Shown in pieces: positions 16,545 to 25,690 of a DNA stretch of 47,500 bases. The DNA is taken from positions 325,001 through 372,500 of the forward strand of contig CAJNDS010002163.1 of NCBI GenBank assembly GCA_905221605.1, given 5' to 3'. The position numbers and the translations under genes were made by a program. Positions within the stretch are counted from its first letter, which is position 1, and every line of letters starts with the position of its first letter. This DNA comes from Symbiodinium natans. Taxonomy: Eukaryota; Sar; Dinophyceae; Suessiales; Symbiodiniaceae. The notes below the pieces were generated by a model. It saw nothing but the letters and a program-made list of their open reading frames with translations. It ran no database searches and was not told where the DNA came from.

Positions 16545-17094
16545 GCCCCTATTTGTCTAGTTAGCGTACATATTCAGAGGGGTCTATATGGGTTTCCAAA
16601 ATACGGGCCCATGCCAAGGACCCTTGTAACGACCCTAAGAGTCAACCCTCAATCCCAAACTCCAAGCCCTAATCCCAACCGCTTCACTGCGTGACATTCG
16701 TATGGATTTTGCTGATGCTAAGGCTTTCGGGTTAAGGTCCCCTTAACATCCTAGGCAACCTAGATGCTAGAACTCTCTTTCGCGCCATGCCCGAATTTAC
16801 AAAGCGTTTCCAACTTCGCACTGAGGTTTAGGACTGACCAGGGCTCTACCCAGATTACCACTTGTAGTTGCGATGCCAGAACTTGGTTATTTTCATGAGT
16901 CTACCCTGAACCTGAAGCCCACCAAAAACACGTCATTGTGTCTTTCCGGCCGTTTCCTTCGTCCGAAACATCCTCGAAGCACTACGCCTTGAGAAGCTGC
17001 CGGCAACGCAAATTTCATGCCCCCAGAACTTTATAACAACGCTTGACCACCCATCTCGACGAGGCTGTACTTCCGGACCGCCTGCCCCAACTCC

Positions 17095-17218
17095 TTACCT
17101 TGGTAGCCCAGTGGTACCCTTTGCCCTTTTTTTTGGGGTTCTGGTTTCCCTTATAAAAACAACCAACCCCAAAAAAGGGTGCCCTTATCATAAGATGGTG
17201 ACTGGGCTACCAAGTTAC
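17095..17218. mobile_element. Hairpin element flanked by TTAC
   Basis: 17099-17112 is the exact reverse complement of 17201-17214, and the complementarity continues inward less perfectly. TTAC at 17095-17098 and 17215-17218 looks like a target duplication. It begins CTTG|GTAGCCC and ends CTACCAAG, so GT...AG lie inside its ends. Confidence 0.75.
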
Positions 17219-18202
17219 ACAGAGTTGGTAAAGAAAAACAGCGTGGATTGAGCCAAGGGAGTCGCAGAAGTAGCTGCGGCTATGGTCAGACTAGTGGCAA
17301 TCAGAAACGTGGGGAACTCTTGAAGGTAGTTGTGGGTACATCCGAAAATGCCAAGTTACATGATTCTGATCGTAGGATTAACCAGAAATATCGGAGTGCC
17401 TCAGCATCTTACTTGCCCTTCGCCCAGGATCTGGAAGTGCAAGATCTGCACGCCAAGAGTTTGACCCAAGTCCTGAAGTGCCTTGGACATTCCCGACCTA
17501 TTTGCCTTACGGTAAACTCCAGAAAGTAGGAACATGGTTTAAGGATGGTTTGAGCTGGGATTCCCTTTAGAATGCCTTTTATTTTGAGGTATGGGGAGAA
17601 GGATGCTCCAATTTTGGGGAGTTTACTGTAAACACGGGCAAGTCCCGGTAGGCGGCCTGGGATTCGGCGGGTTTTTGATAACCATGTAGTTTCCGTGCTC
17701 AAAGAAACCATACATGGGTCAACCTCACAGGGGCGCTGCTTGGAAGAAGCCGACTGCTCCACTATGTTCCCAAGAGTGCTTGATGCAAAACCCTGATCAA
17801 GAAACTTCCCGGTTCTTGCATATCTATGCAGAATACCCATCAATGTACTTTGTTTCATCAAGTGTCAGCATGGTGCCCAAGCACATGTTTTGGTGCTTCT
17901 AGCAGCTTGCATCCAACAAGCATGTGAAAAGAGGGGCATCCAAAATCTGTCCCCCACCTTGCCCCCGCGCCCTGTCGCCGAAACCAGCCCAAACCCGAAA
18001 CCCTAAACCCTAAACCCGAAACCCTACACCCTAAACGCTAACCCTGAACCCTAGGGGCTTGCCAGTTTGCAGCACATCTGGAGCACGAAACGCACAACAA
18101 GAGAAGCAACCCTGAACCCTCAACCCTAAAACCCTAACTTTGACTTTTTGAGACCTTTGGCGGCCATACTCAGTTCCCCTTTCTTTAGGCTTTAGGGTTT
18201 AG
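17219..18202. other. Mostly repeat-free, coding status unresolved
   Basis: Protein-like segments such as VAEVAAAMVRLVAIRN (near 17264) and a stretch at 17714-17902 occur on the + strand, but I could not fix splice sites. Telomere-like copies return at 17998-18055. Confidence 0.4.
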
Positions 18203-18392
18203 GTGCTGTATGATTGCGCCACATCATCCACCTCTGCGGTTGAGGGTTTGATTGCTCAGGTTTTGGGATCTTGGCTTGTGTCCAGAGCCAGGTTCCAGTA
18301 CTACAGCATGGGTGTGGGAGAGCTACAGGAGCGAATGAGGCAGGCCGGTACAGGGCCGACAGGGTTGGTGGATCTCTGGCTTTGCTGGTCAG
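18203..18392 (+). CDS. Longest clear exon: AQVLGSWLVSRARFQYYS
   Basis: Acceptor TTTAG inside a TTTAGGG-like run, 63 codons without a stop, donor TCAG|GAAAGC (GA type). The leftover G is completed by CG at 18603. Confidence 0.82.
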
Positions 18393-18430
18393 GAAAGCCA
18401 TATCTTTGCCCCGAGATTTCCCTCCACAGG

Positions 18431-18540
18431 GCCCCTAAACCCTACAACCCTAAACCCCTAAAACTCCAAACCCCTAAACCCTAACACCCTAAACCCCCTT
18501 AAACCCTAACACCCTAAACTCCCTTAAACCCTAACCCTAA
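18431..18540 (-). repeat. CCCTAAA/CCCTAACA variant array
   Basis: Units with insertions (CCCTAACAC, CCCCTTAAA) in the 3' part of the intron before 18603. Confidence 0.85.
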
Positions 18541-18602
18541 CTGAGTAGGGCTGCTCTGAGGTTCAGGGCTTAATCCTGGTGCTGGCGCCAGGATCCGTCT
18601 AG

Positions 18603-18660
18603 CGGAGGATGCGGACGTGCTGAACTTCCCGAAGGTGAAGTTTCGGGGAGCCCCGAAAGG
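18603..18660 (+). CDS. Exon: EDADVLNFPKVKFRGAPK
   Basis: Acceptor TCTAG, 18 codons, GG left before GTTTGGGG. In phase with both neighbours. Confidence 0.85.
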
Positions 18661-18750
18661 GTTTGGGGCTTAGGGTTTAGGGTTTAGGGTTTCGGGTTTA
18701 GGGTTTGGGGTCTAAGGTTTAGGGTTTATGCAGGATTTAGGGTTTAAACT
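18661..18750 (+). repeat. TTTAGGG array at an intron 5' end
   Basis: Begins at the donor. The same intron closes with the CCCTAAA array 19231-19316. Confidence 0.88.
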
Positions 18751-19230
18751 TTTCGGGCTTGGGGCTTAGGAGTTTGGGCTTAGGACGTTTCCTCGAGAAA
18801 GACGGAAGCCCCTAGACCCTCAAGCCCTTGAACCCCGAACCCTGAACCCTCAAGCCCTTACCCCAAACCTATTGAACTCTTGTATACTAAAGCCGGATTT
18901 CCAGTCTTCGGCCTCGAATCCTAAGCCTCGTCCACCTATACCCTAAACCCCCAACAACTAAACCCAAAACCCTGAAACCCGAAGACCCCCCCCTAAACCC
19001 TAAGCATAGACCTCTTCTCCCAGGCTCAGGCCTGAAACCCTGATACGCGCTGTATCACGATGCTCAGCCTGAAGCCCTGTGCCCTTTTCGAGTTTTTTTT
19101 GTGTTTTTTCTTTCGGGTTGAAGGGTCTAGGCCCTTGGGATACGTTCGTGTTTCCCTAGTTCGGTTCAGCAGGATCCTGTTTAGGAATATGTTTCAGAGG
19201 GCTTAAGGGAGCCCTCAATAAGGGCGCCAC

Positions 19231-19316
19231 TAACCCTAAAACCCTAAACCCTAAACCCTAAACCCCAAACCCTAAACCCTAAACCCTAAACCCTAAAACC
19301 CTCAACCCTAAACCCG
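19231..19316 (-). repeat. CCCTAAA array at the intron 3' end
   Basis: About 12 units, 22 bp before the AG at 19338-19339. Confidence 0.92.
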
Positions 19317-19339
19317 AAGTCTCGCAAACCCATGTGAAG

Positions 19340-19391
19340 GGTTGCCGTTTATGGGGGCAGGAAGCAAGGAACCTCGTCTTGGGTTCTTAAG
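19340..19391 (+). CDS. Exon: VAVYGGRKQGTSSWVLK
   Basis: One base completing GGG, 17 codons, donor AAG|GCTTTG. The next intron holds GGGCTTA and TTTAGGG variants (19400-19565). Confidence 0.85.
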
Positions 19392-19580
19392 GCTTTGTGT
19401 AGGGTTTCGGGCTGAGGGCTTAGAGCTTAGGGCTTACGGCAAAGAGCTTAGGGCTTAGGGCTCAGGGCTCAGGGCTCAGGGCTTAGGGCTGGCTTAGGGC
19501 TGAGGGTTTAAGGTTTAGGGTTTAGGGTTTTAAGGCTTTTGGGTTTAAGGTCTAGGGTTTAGGGGTAGGCCGACGGCCAG

Positions 19581-19636
19581 GCTGGGCACAACGACATCCT
19601 CTCAATTCCCTTTGGTGTGGGGGAACGGCGGCTGAA
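19581..19636 (+). CDS. Exon: AGHNDILSIPFGVGERRL
   Basis: Acceptor GGCCAG, 18 codons, AA left before a GC donor. Phase 0 start matches 19391. Confidence 0.82.
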
Positions 19637-19775
19637 GCGCTGAGCCATCTGTGCTGGGTCGACCCTAGGGTTTAGGGTTTCGGGTTTCGGGTTTAGGGTT
19701 TAGGGTCTAGGGTTTAGGGTTTAGTGTTTAGGGTGCCCGGAAAGCTCTAAACCCTAAACCAGAAACTCCCCACAG

Positions 19776-19795
19776 CCTTGAGCTGCTTGATATGG
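19776..19795 (+). CDS. Small exon: LELLDM
   Basis: Acceptor CCACAG, donor ATGG|GTATTG. The donor opens the hairpin 19799-19921. Confidence 0.65.
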
Positions 19796-19798
19796 GTA

Positions 19799-20053
19799 TT
19801 GCCCCAAAAGAGGGGTACCCTTTTTATGCCCCAAATAGAACTGAATCCCCTTCAAGGGACCCCCCCCCCCCCCAAAAGGGTACCCCCTTTCTTCGAAAAC
19901 CCCCATATGTTGGGGCTTGCTCTAGACTTCACTGTTGGTTAGTAGGAATGAAGGAATGAGGTACCCTATAGTTCATCCCTTAAAGGGTACATATATATAT
20001 ATATATATATATAAGGCCCTAATTCCCTCATTCCCCGCTAACCAATAGTAAGT
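19799..20053. repeat. Two adjacent hairpin elements
   Basis: First: GCCCCAAAAGAGGGGTACCC pairs with the AAAAGGGTACCCCC region, with a C-run at 19861-19874. Second: 19937-19960 region (TGTTGGTTAGTAGGAATG) pairs with the 20023-20050 region around a TA-dinucleotide core at 19990-20013. Confidence 0.7.
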
Positions 20054-20060
20054 ATGGTGG

Positions 20061-20218
20061 GGGTTCCACTAGATTAGGGACCGTGGGCTCCCCGCAACCG
20101 AAAGGAGTACGTATGTGAAGTGCCTAAACCTTAAACCGTAAACCCTAAACCCTAAACCCTGGACCCTAAACCCAAAACCCCAAGCCCCCGCCGCCCCCCC
20201 CCCCCCCCCCCGGCTATC
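20061..20218 (+). repeat. Direct repeat copy 1 flanking the LINE
   Basis: 158 bp matching 27989-28144 except for one base (G/T at 20083), some changes before the C-tract and C-run length. It contains an exon, CCCTAAA copies and a poly-C run. Confidence 0.93.
20078..20119 (+). CDS. Exon, copy 1: GPWAPRNRKEYVCE
   Basis: Acceptor ATTAG, exactly 14 codons, donor GAA|GTGCCT. Duplicated at 28006-28047 with one synonymous change (CCG/CCT, Pro). Confidence 0.72.
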
Positions 20219-20243
20219 GCTTACATCGCTTACATCGCTTACA
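20219..20243 (-). repeat. LINE 3' tail of 9-bp tandem units
   Basis: On the - strand GATGTAAGC is repeated nearly three times right at the junction with the direct repeat. Tandem short tails in place of poly-A are usual for several LINE clades (CR1/L2/RTE-like). Confidence 0.75.
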
Positions 20244-20355
20244 CTTCAACTCGCTCAAACTGCCCACAGGCAATTGAGAGGGAGGGAAAGTGGGTTGCGC
20301 GGTACCTCCATTTTGCAATGGCAGGTCGTTGCAACGCACAAGGCGTAGCAGTCTT

Positions 20356-23300
20356 TCAGTCGTCATCTACATGTCTCAGAATACCAATTCTGATGACCTC
20401 AGCCACATAACGGATCCTAAGTTCGTCCACTTCCATAGATGTGGTGGAGTGGAAGAGGATGGAGATGAAGTCAGGCGTTCGGCGTGTGACAAACTGGGAT
20501 AGGCCAGAAGCCCCAAACAGGTCACAGGTGCCCGGACAAGCTTGCAAACAGTGTTGCAACGTAGCTTCTACGGCCTGACAGAAGGGACACGGCTTCAGCA
20601 AAAGCGTATCTTCGTGTCCTGGAGTCGCCAGCAACAGGCGAAGCGGCCACAGTCCCGTCAACCGAGTAAAGCTCCACAGCTCAACAGAATCCCACAGCTT
20701 ATCAGGGACACATCCCAACAATACATCCCACCCTTGGCAAGCGCGAACTGGGCAAAGGTCTATGTACCTCAGGTTAAGACCTGCCAAAACCTTAGTGGCG
20801 GAAGCTGCGAATTCCGTCAGGTCCAAGGCACTAAGGCGAGGAGTCAACACTAAACGCTTGTAACGCTGCAGCAAAGTTTTCCGTAAGGCCTTACAGGATC
20901 TGGCCAGTTCCATTTCTTCCAGCGTGCAAACACCAGAGTCCTGCAGAGGCGGAATTCCTCCGCACTGCTCCAGAAGGTCACGAGTCATGTGCAACCAAGT
21001 ACCATTGTGAATGGATTCGGCCATAGTCACCATACGATACACTGGGTGATCTTGTGGTAGAATGCTGATTTTGGCCAAATAAGCCAAAGCTCGTAATTTG
21101 GCCTTAGTGCCCAACCTAAAATGCCAGCCAACAGTGGCCACTGCAAGAGGCCCGCGTATGGCAGACCCTGCTTTGCCTGCTAGAATTTGTTTCGCCCAGT
21201 CAGCCTGCAGCCTGTTCAGCTGTGAGTATGCGTTGGGGACCAAGGGCAGGAGCTCGGCGGCGTAGAGAATGACGGGTTCGACCCGTTCAGTGATGGCAAC
21301 TGCCAAAACCGGGGGTGGAAAGCCTGCCTGCTTAGCCATGGTCATAAGCTCCTGGAAGAGAGCATTCCCCACTTTTAAGATATGGGCAAGGCGCATTTCC
21401 AAGGAAAGACCACGTTCAAGCTGGACCCCTAACAACTTATACGTTTCACACGCAATGTCAACCAAGGGGACGTCAGGAGCGTCATAGCAGGGCATGATGG
21501 CAGTCTTTGACGGTCCCATATTAAACTTGGCACGAACAGTGTGTGCAAACAAGTCCAAACCCTCAGTTGCCGCCTTGCAGACCTCGGTGCAAGAAGGAAA
21601 CGGTGCAACCACATCGTCTATAAAGAGGAGAGGCCCCAGGGGCGAGTGGCCCAAGTTCTCCAGGATCTGCACTCTTTCATCGATGGAATTTAACCGGCCA
21701 AGATCATGGATGGCCACTCGCCGAATCAGGCGTTGATCCCAACCCTGCAACATCAGCCTTTGAAGTCTAGCTACAATGGCTGGCCCTTCGTTTAATGGTT
21801 CAAGGCGACAGAGTTCTGGGACAGGCGTGAGAGTCGTCCACAACCCTGCAATAGCATCGGCTGCAAAACTAGGCAGGACCGAATTGGAGGGTTGGCAAAC
21901 AGAAGAAAGAATTTGCTGAAGGAGCTTCATGAAAGCCGTGAAGATGTGAACAGCAAAGCGCTTGCCTTGTGGAAGGCCCGCCCTGAAAGACATCGCATCT
22001 GATACTACCCCACCAAGGGAGAGGACAGCAGAGTCCATGTGAAGGAAGTCCCAGAGTAACAACCACTCTGTACCCACCACTCCTGCATGAAAAGCTGCGA
22101 GCAGCATTGCATTATGATCCGTAGCATCATAGGCGGATTGTATGTCTGCAAAGAGCAGATATGTATGGAGCCCTTGTGAGTGCCGGATTTGTGCGTGTAG
22201 TATTACCGCTAAAACGATTGCCACTGTCTCAAACTTGCCCCCCAGTTGCGCTGCGCCAGTGAAGTCCTCTAAGATCTTCTTGCAACGTCCGAGCCAGAGC
22301 CCATCTTGAACTGCAGCCATGTCTGAGACGACACTTATTGGTCTGAGATTAGTGACCTTTCGGACTACTCTAGGCCCAGCCTTGCGAATGGGCGTGATGC
22401 GTCTTTCACACCAAAGCGAGGAAGTTAACTCACACTCCCTAGCTAAGTTAACCAAAGCCAAATTGAGAGCCTTAGCTGGGGGACAGCTCGTCTTGGCAGC
22501 TGCCAGAGCGCATCGATAACTTTGTTTGCGCAGACGGAAAGACCGTTGCACTTCCTCAAGTTCTTGCCATGAATAAGGGGCTGCGTTGACTGCCGTGTTG
22601 CTTTCAGGGGCATCCGCAAGACCTGGAATGCCTCTCGGCACAGCTTTGTGCCTGTGAATGGTGCGAACACTCTGTTCAAGTGCACGCTCACATTCTGGAT
22701 CCTGATAGAAATCATTGTCCGCTCTTCCCAGCAAATCATGCTGGATAGCAGAAATAGTTTGTTGCACCCCTGAAACTGCACCAGTGTTAGGCTCAGCCAA
22801 AGCATACCCAAAGTCACGGTCCTTCTTGAACCATGAAGAAAGAAAGGCTTTCGCCTGATTAGGTTGAGATGTCAGGAGCGACAAATATCTGCTTACAGTG
22901 GCCGCCTTGGTTTGGTCATCAAATTGCTTCACAGCTGCCTTGTATTGGTCATAGTTCTGGAAGTCACAGACTTTAGGCACTCTCTGTGGCCACCGATTCT
23001 TTTGACCGGCGACTCCGCGAACACGGGTAAGTCCCCCGCAATGCCCTGTAAAACAAACCAAAACTTCCCTAATCCAAGCAGCGGCGTCAAGCAAATCCCG
23101 CTTACGCTTAGGCAACAAACAGTGCTTGTTTGCTGCAATCTCAACTTGCACGTCATTAGTAATCAAGGCAGCCAATGCAAATGAGGACTCTGCCGAAGCT
23201 AGCGCCTCATCCCACTCATTCGATTGGGACCAAATGATTCGCCCAACAGATGATTCAAAGGACGCCTGCAAAGATACGGGGCAGCGTGAGATAACCATGG

Positions 23301-24441
23301 AATGATCAGACGCTCCAATGTCCTCTTGGACTACATCAACTGGTAAGGGTTGGCACCTGTCAGTTAGGACGAGGTCGATAATCGTCCCACTGACATGCGT
23401 CGGGAAATGCGGGTTGCATGCTACCAGGTTACGGGATTCAATTTCCAGCTGTATGAGTTTGTCATTGAGCCTTTGGCAGCAATGTAGACAGCTGCATTCT
23501 GGTGAGTGGTGAACAAGACCTTGCAGATGAACGTTGCCATCACCTGCAATTACAATTCTGGATGAAGGGTATTTCGTCTTGATAATGTCGAATTCAGAAA
23601 GAATTTGCCGCCAAGTCTGTAAGTCACCCCCTGGTTTGGGATAGATGGCTCCCAGAATAAGAGCAGGACCCTGTCGCTGCCAACGTTGGCCACGGAACAT
23701 CAGCCAGAGGATCACTGGGGAACCCATGTCTTCCATGACAGAAACTTCTAAACGCAGTTCTGACGCAACAAGTACACCCACTGCTTCCCATGAGGTAGTT
23801 TGCAGACCAAGCCACTCAAAAGGGAAGCCTGCAGGAATTTCCGCTCCGGGGGGCCACCTGGCCCCAGGAAGGATACAAACCTGTATGTTCTTGTCCACTA
23901 AAACGGAGCAAATGTGGAAGAGCCGCCATACGAGGAGTTCTTCACTAGCAATGCGGCTCAACCCCAAGCGCCCCGGATTTAGGACAGCAAAGGTGAGCTC
24001 AGAACATTGGAACCCTTCCTGCTTATGTTCATATTGGTCCACCAAGGTGCCTCCCATGTAGGGCGATTCAATTGCCACTCTGCTTGTGGTGCTGCGTGCA
24101 GCACTTGGAATGGCCACGTGCTTCAAGAAACCCTTTAACGCAGAAACAAATTCAGAAAGCTTTGCCAGTCTCAAAAAACGGGATTGTCCATTGGAGGCTA
24201 GGTTCCCAGGGTTTTGCGGGGCTAACTCAAAGAGCCCCCGAATATCTTTGAGGGCAGCGTTGACCTCCATTCTTTTCGGCACACTGGCCAGCCAGTCCGA
24301 CCAGATATGGCGAAGCTCTTGGATACACAGTTGTATCGAATCGTCCATGGCTGCAATTAAGGCTGAAAGGTAAAAAGCCCCGGGCGTAAAAAACCTCATG
24401 AAGGCGAGAGCAAAAAAAAAATAAATAAATACAAAGCACAA
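20356..24441 (-). CDS. LINE ORF2: AP endonuclease and reverse transcriptase
   Basis: 1361 codons; the better start is Met 32 (nt 24348, MDDSIQLCIQELRHIW), since the first 31 residues are hydrophobic translation of a T-rich leader. Endonuclease: LNPGRLG near 148, GDGNVHL with D301, IDLVLTD near 357, SDH with D379-H380. RT: LRPISVVSD near 719, catalytic D766 in LLFADIQSAYD, motif B GLPQGKRFAVH, D942-D943 in FIDDVV, then a thumb region. C-terminal zinc finger CPFCQAVEATLQHCLQAC from 1285. It nicks target DNA and primes reverse transcription there. Odd points: Lys follows GLPQG, where Ser is common, and FIDD replaces F/YADD. No frame breaks. Clade not assigned. Confidence 0.93.
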   Translation of the reverse strand: MCFVFIYFFFALAFMRFFTPGAFYLSALIAAMDDSIQLCIQELRHIWSDWLASVPKRMEVNAALKDIRGLFELAPQNPGNLASNGQSRFLRLAKLSEFVSALKGFLKHVAIPSAARSTTSRVAIESPYMGGTLVDQYEHKQEGFQCSELTFAVLNPGRLGLSRIASEELLVWRLFHICSVLVDKNIQVCILPGARWPPGAEIPAGFPFEWLGLQTTSWEAVGVLVASELRLEVSVMEDMGSPVILWLMFRGQRWQRQGPALILGAIYPKPGGDLQTWRQILSEFDIIKTKYPSSRIVIAGDGNVHLQGLVHHSPECSCLHCCQRLNDKLIQLEIESRNLVACNPHFPTHVSGTIIDLVLTDRCQPLPVDVVQEDIGASDHSMVISRCPVSLQASFESSVGRIIWSQSNEWDEALASAESSFALAALITNDVQVEIAANKHCLLPKRKRDLLDAAAWIREVLVCFTGHCGGLTRVRGVAGQKNRWPQRVPKVCDFQNYDQYKAAVKQFDDQTKAATVSRYLSLLTSQPNQAKAFLSSWFKKDRDFGYALAEPNTGAVSGVQQTISAIQHDLLGRADNDFYQDPECERALEQSVRTIHRHKAVPRGIPGLADAPESNTAVNAAPYSWQELEEVQRSFRLRKQSYRCALAAAKTSCPPAKALNLALVNLARECELTSSLWCERRITPIRKAGPRVVRKVTNLRPISVVSDMAAVQDGLWLGRCKKILEDFTGAAQLGGKFETVAIVLAVILHAQIRHSQGLHTYLLFADIQSAYDATDHNAMLLAAFHAGVVGTEWLLLWDFLHMDSAVLSLGGVVSDAMSFRAGLPQGKRFAVHIFTAFMKLLQQILSSVCQPSNSVLPSFAADAIAGLWTTLTPVPELCRLEPLNEGPAIVARLQRLMLQGWDQRLIRRVAIHDLGRLNSIDERVQILENLGHSPLGPLLFIDDVVAPFPSCTEVCKAATEGLDLFAHTVRAKFNMGPSKTAIMPCYDAPDVPLVDIACETYKLLGVQLERGLSLEMRLAHILKVGNALFQELMTMAKQAGFPPPVLAVAITERVEPVILYAAELLPLVPNAYSQLNRLQADWAKQILAGKAGSAIRGPLAVATVGWHFRLGTKAKLRALAYLAKISILPQDHPVYRMVTMAESIHNGTWLHMTRDLLEQCGGIPPLQDSGVCTLEEMELARSCKALRKTLLQRYKRLVLTPRLSALDLTEFAASATKVLAGLNLRYIDLCPVRACQGWDVLLGCVPDKLWDSVELWSFTRLTGLWPLRLLLATPGHEDTLLLKPCPFCQAVEATLQHCLQACPGTCDLFGASGLSQFVTRRTPDFISILFHSTTSMEVDELRIRYVAEVIRIGILRHVDDD

Positions 24442-24618
24442 ATCTTCAATAACACCACTTCACGGGCAAAGTCTAGCGGTTGAAGAACCAGATCTAGGAA
24501 CGGCTCGCTGCCAATTTCACATACCGCGTCCCATGGTACATTCATGTGGTGTTCCACATCGACAAATTAAGTATTCAAATTAGGTGCAAGCGGTCTCGAG
24601 TAGAAGTTGAAACGAGCC

Positions 24619-25467
24619 TCACGCTTCACTGGTGGGACTCATAAGCGTGGAAACAGGCCCAAAGAAAGGCAAAAGCTTTCTCAAAATGTCATGCGTGAAG
24701 CAAGACCTACGCCCCTTCAGCACCACTTGGACCAAGCGGCTGTGAACTTGCACTGTCAGCTTTACTGACGGCGAAGAAGTAATCGAAACACTGGGCTGAC
24801 CTTTCTGTCCACCCACCTCTCCATAAGGCATTCTCGCATTCGGCTCGCCTTTCTTTAACACCTTAATTCCAGCAGCCTCAACTTTTGCATGGAGGGCTGC
24901 TGCTGAAACAATGGGAGGCATTGGGTGAAACGTGGCAGTGATATTTGAACGGTGATTTCCTCCTAGCTCCGCAAGCTTTGAGCAGACATTGTCTAACGCT
25001 TTCAAGATGGCCGAGTCTGTCTTCAAAACCTGGAGGTCATGGGCTAGCGACTCTTTCGCGCCGGAGTCCCAAACCTTTTGCGAGGTCTCTTCAACTGCAC
25101 TTGGCTCTACACGAGGCTCAGCGTTGACGAGACTAGCCACAACCTCGGGGATTGTGACCTTGACATGCGCAAAGATTTCCTGCTTAAAGTCCTCAAGCTT
25201 TTTCGCTAGGAGCTCATGGATCGCATCGGGGAGTACATTCACGACACTTGACGCTTGAGTACAGGTTGCGTTCCTCAATCTCGGCAAAGGTGAACGGGAC
25301 CTGCTACGTGAAGAAGAAGAATCTTCTGCAGTAGCTTCGTGGGGATGACATGGGTCAATCTCATAGGATTGCGGTGTGAAATGATCTCGGCCAACATGCT
25401 CAATCTCAAGTTGGTGTAAGAAGCACTCAACAGCAGCATTGACTCTGCAGATGGCTTCGCGATCCAT
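24619..25467 (-). CDS. LINE ORF1 protein
   Basis: 282 codons starting MDREAICRVNAAVECF. A Ser/Arg run (SSSSRSRSRSP, about residues 50-60) resembles nucleic-acid-binding basic tracts; residues about 80-180 are mostly helical with heptad-like spacing, possibly a trimerising coiled coil. No zinc knuckle or RRM is obvious. By position and polarity it is the RNA-binding ORF1 partner of ORF2, which starts 177 bp (or 270 bp to the internal Met) downstream on the same strand. Confidence 0.78.
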   Translation of the reverse strand: MDREAICRVNAAVECFLHQLEIEHVGRDHFTPQSYEIDPCHPHEATAEDSSSSRSRSRSPLPRLRNATCTQASSVVNVLPDAIHELLAKKLEDFKQEIFAHVKVTIPEVVASLVNAEPRVEPSAVEETSQKVWDSGAKESLAHDLQVLKTDSAILKALDNVCSKLAELGGNHRSNITATFHPMPPIVSAAALHAKVEAAGIKVLKKGEPNARMPYGEVGGQKGQPSVSITSSPSVKLTVQVHSRLVQVVLKGRRSCFTHDILRKLLPFFGPVSTLMSPTSEA

Positions 25468-25690
25468 GGATCTACCCTACCTTCCCACGAAAACGCCCAA
25501 AAACTACCGAAACAGGCCAAGAGCCTTCAATGTCACAAGCAACGCGGCTCATGATCTTTCAACAAGTTGCAAGCCCTCAAATGTACTTGCTGGTCGTCAT
25601 GAGTCACTGCAAGCTTGGTTAAGGCGCAACTTCCATGATCTTTTTCGGTCATTGCAGAACCATACCCAAAACATTCTCTGAACACTCACA

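Noticed and set aside
17409-17861. 150-codon frame on the - strand
   Set aside because: No recognisable motif; overlapping + strand segments look equally coding. Left unassigned.
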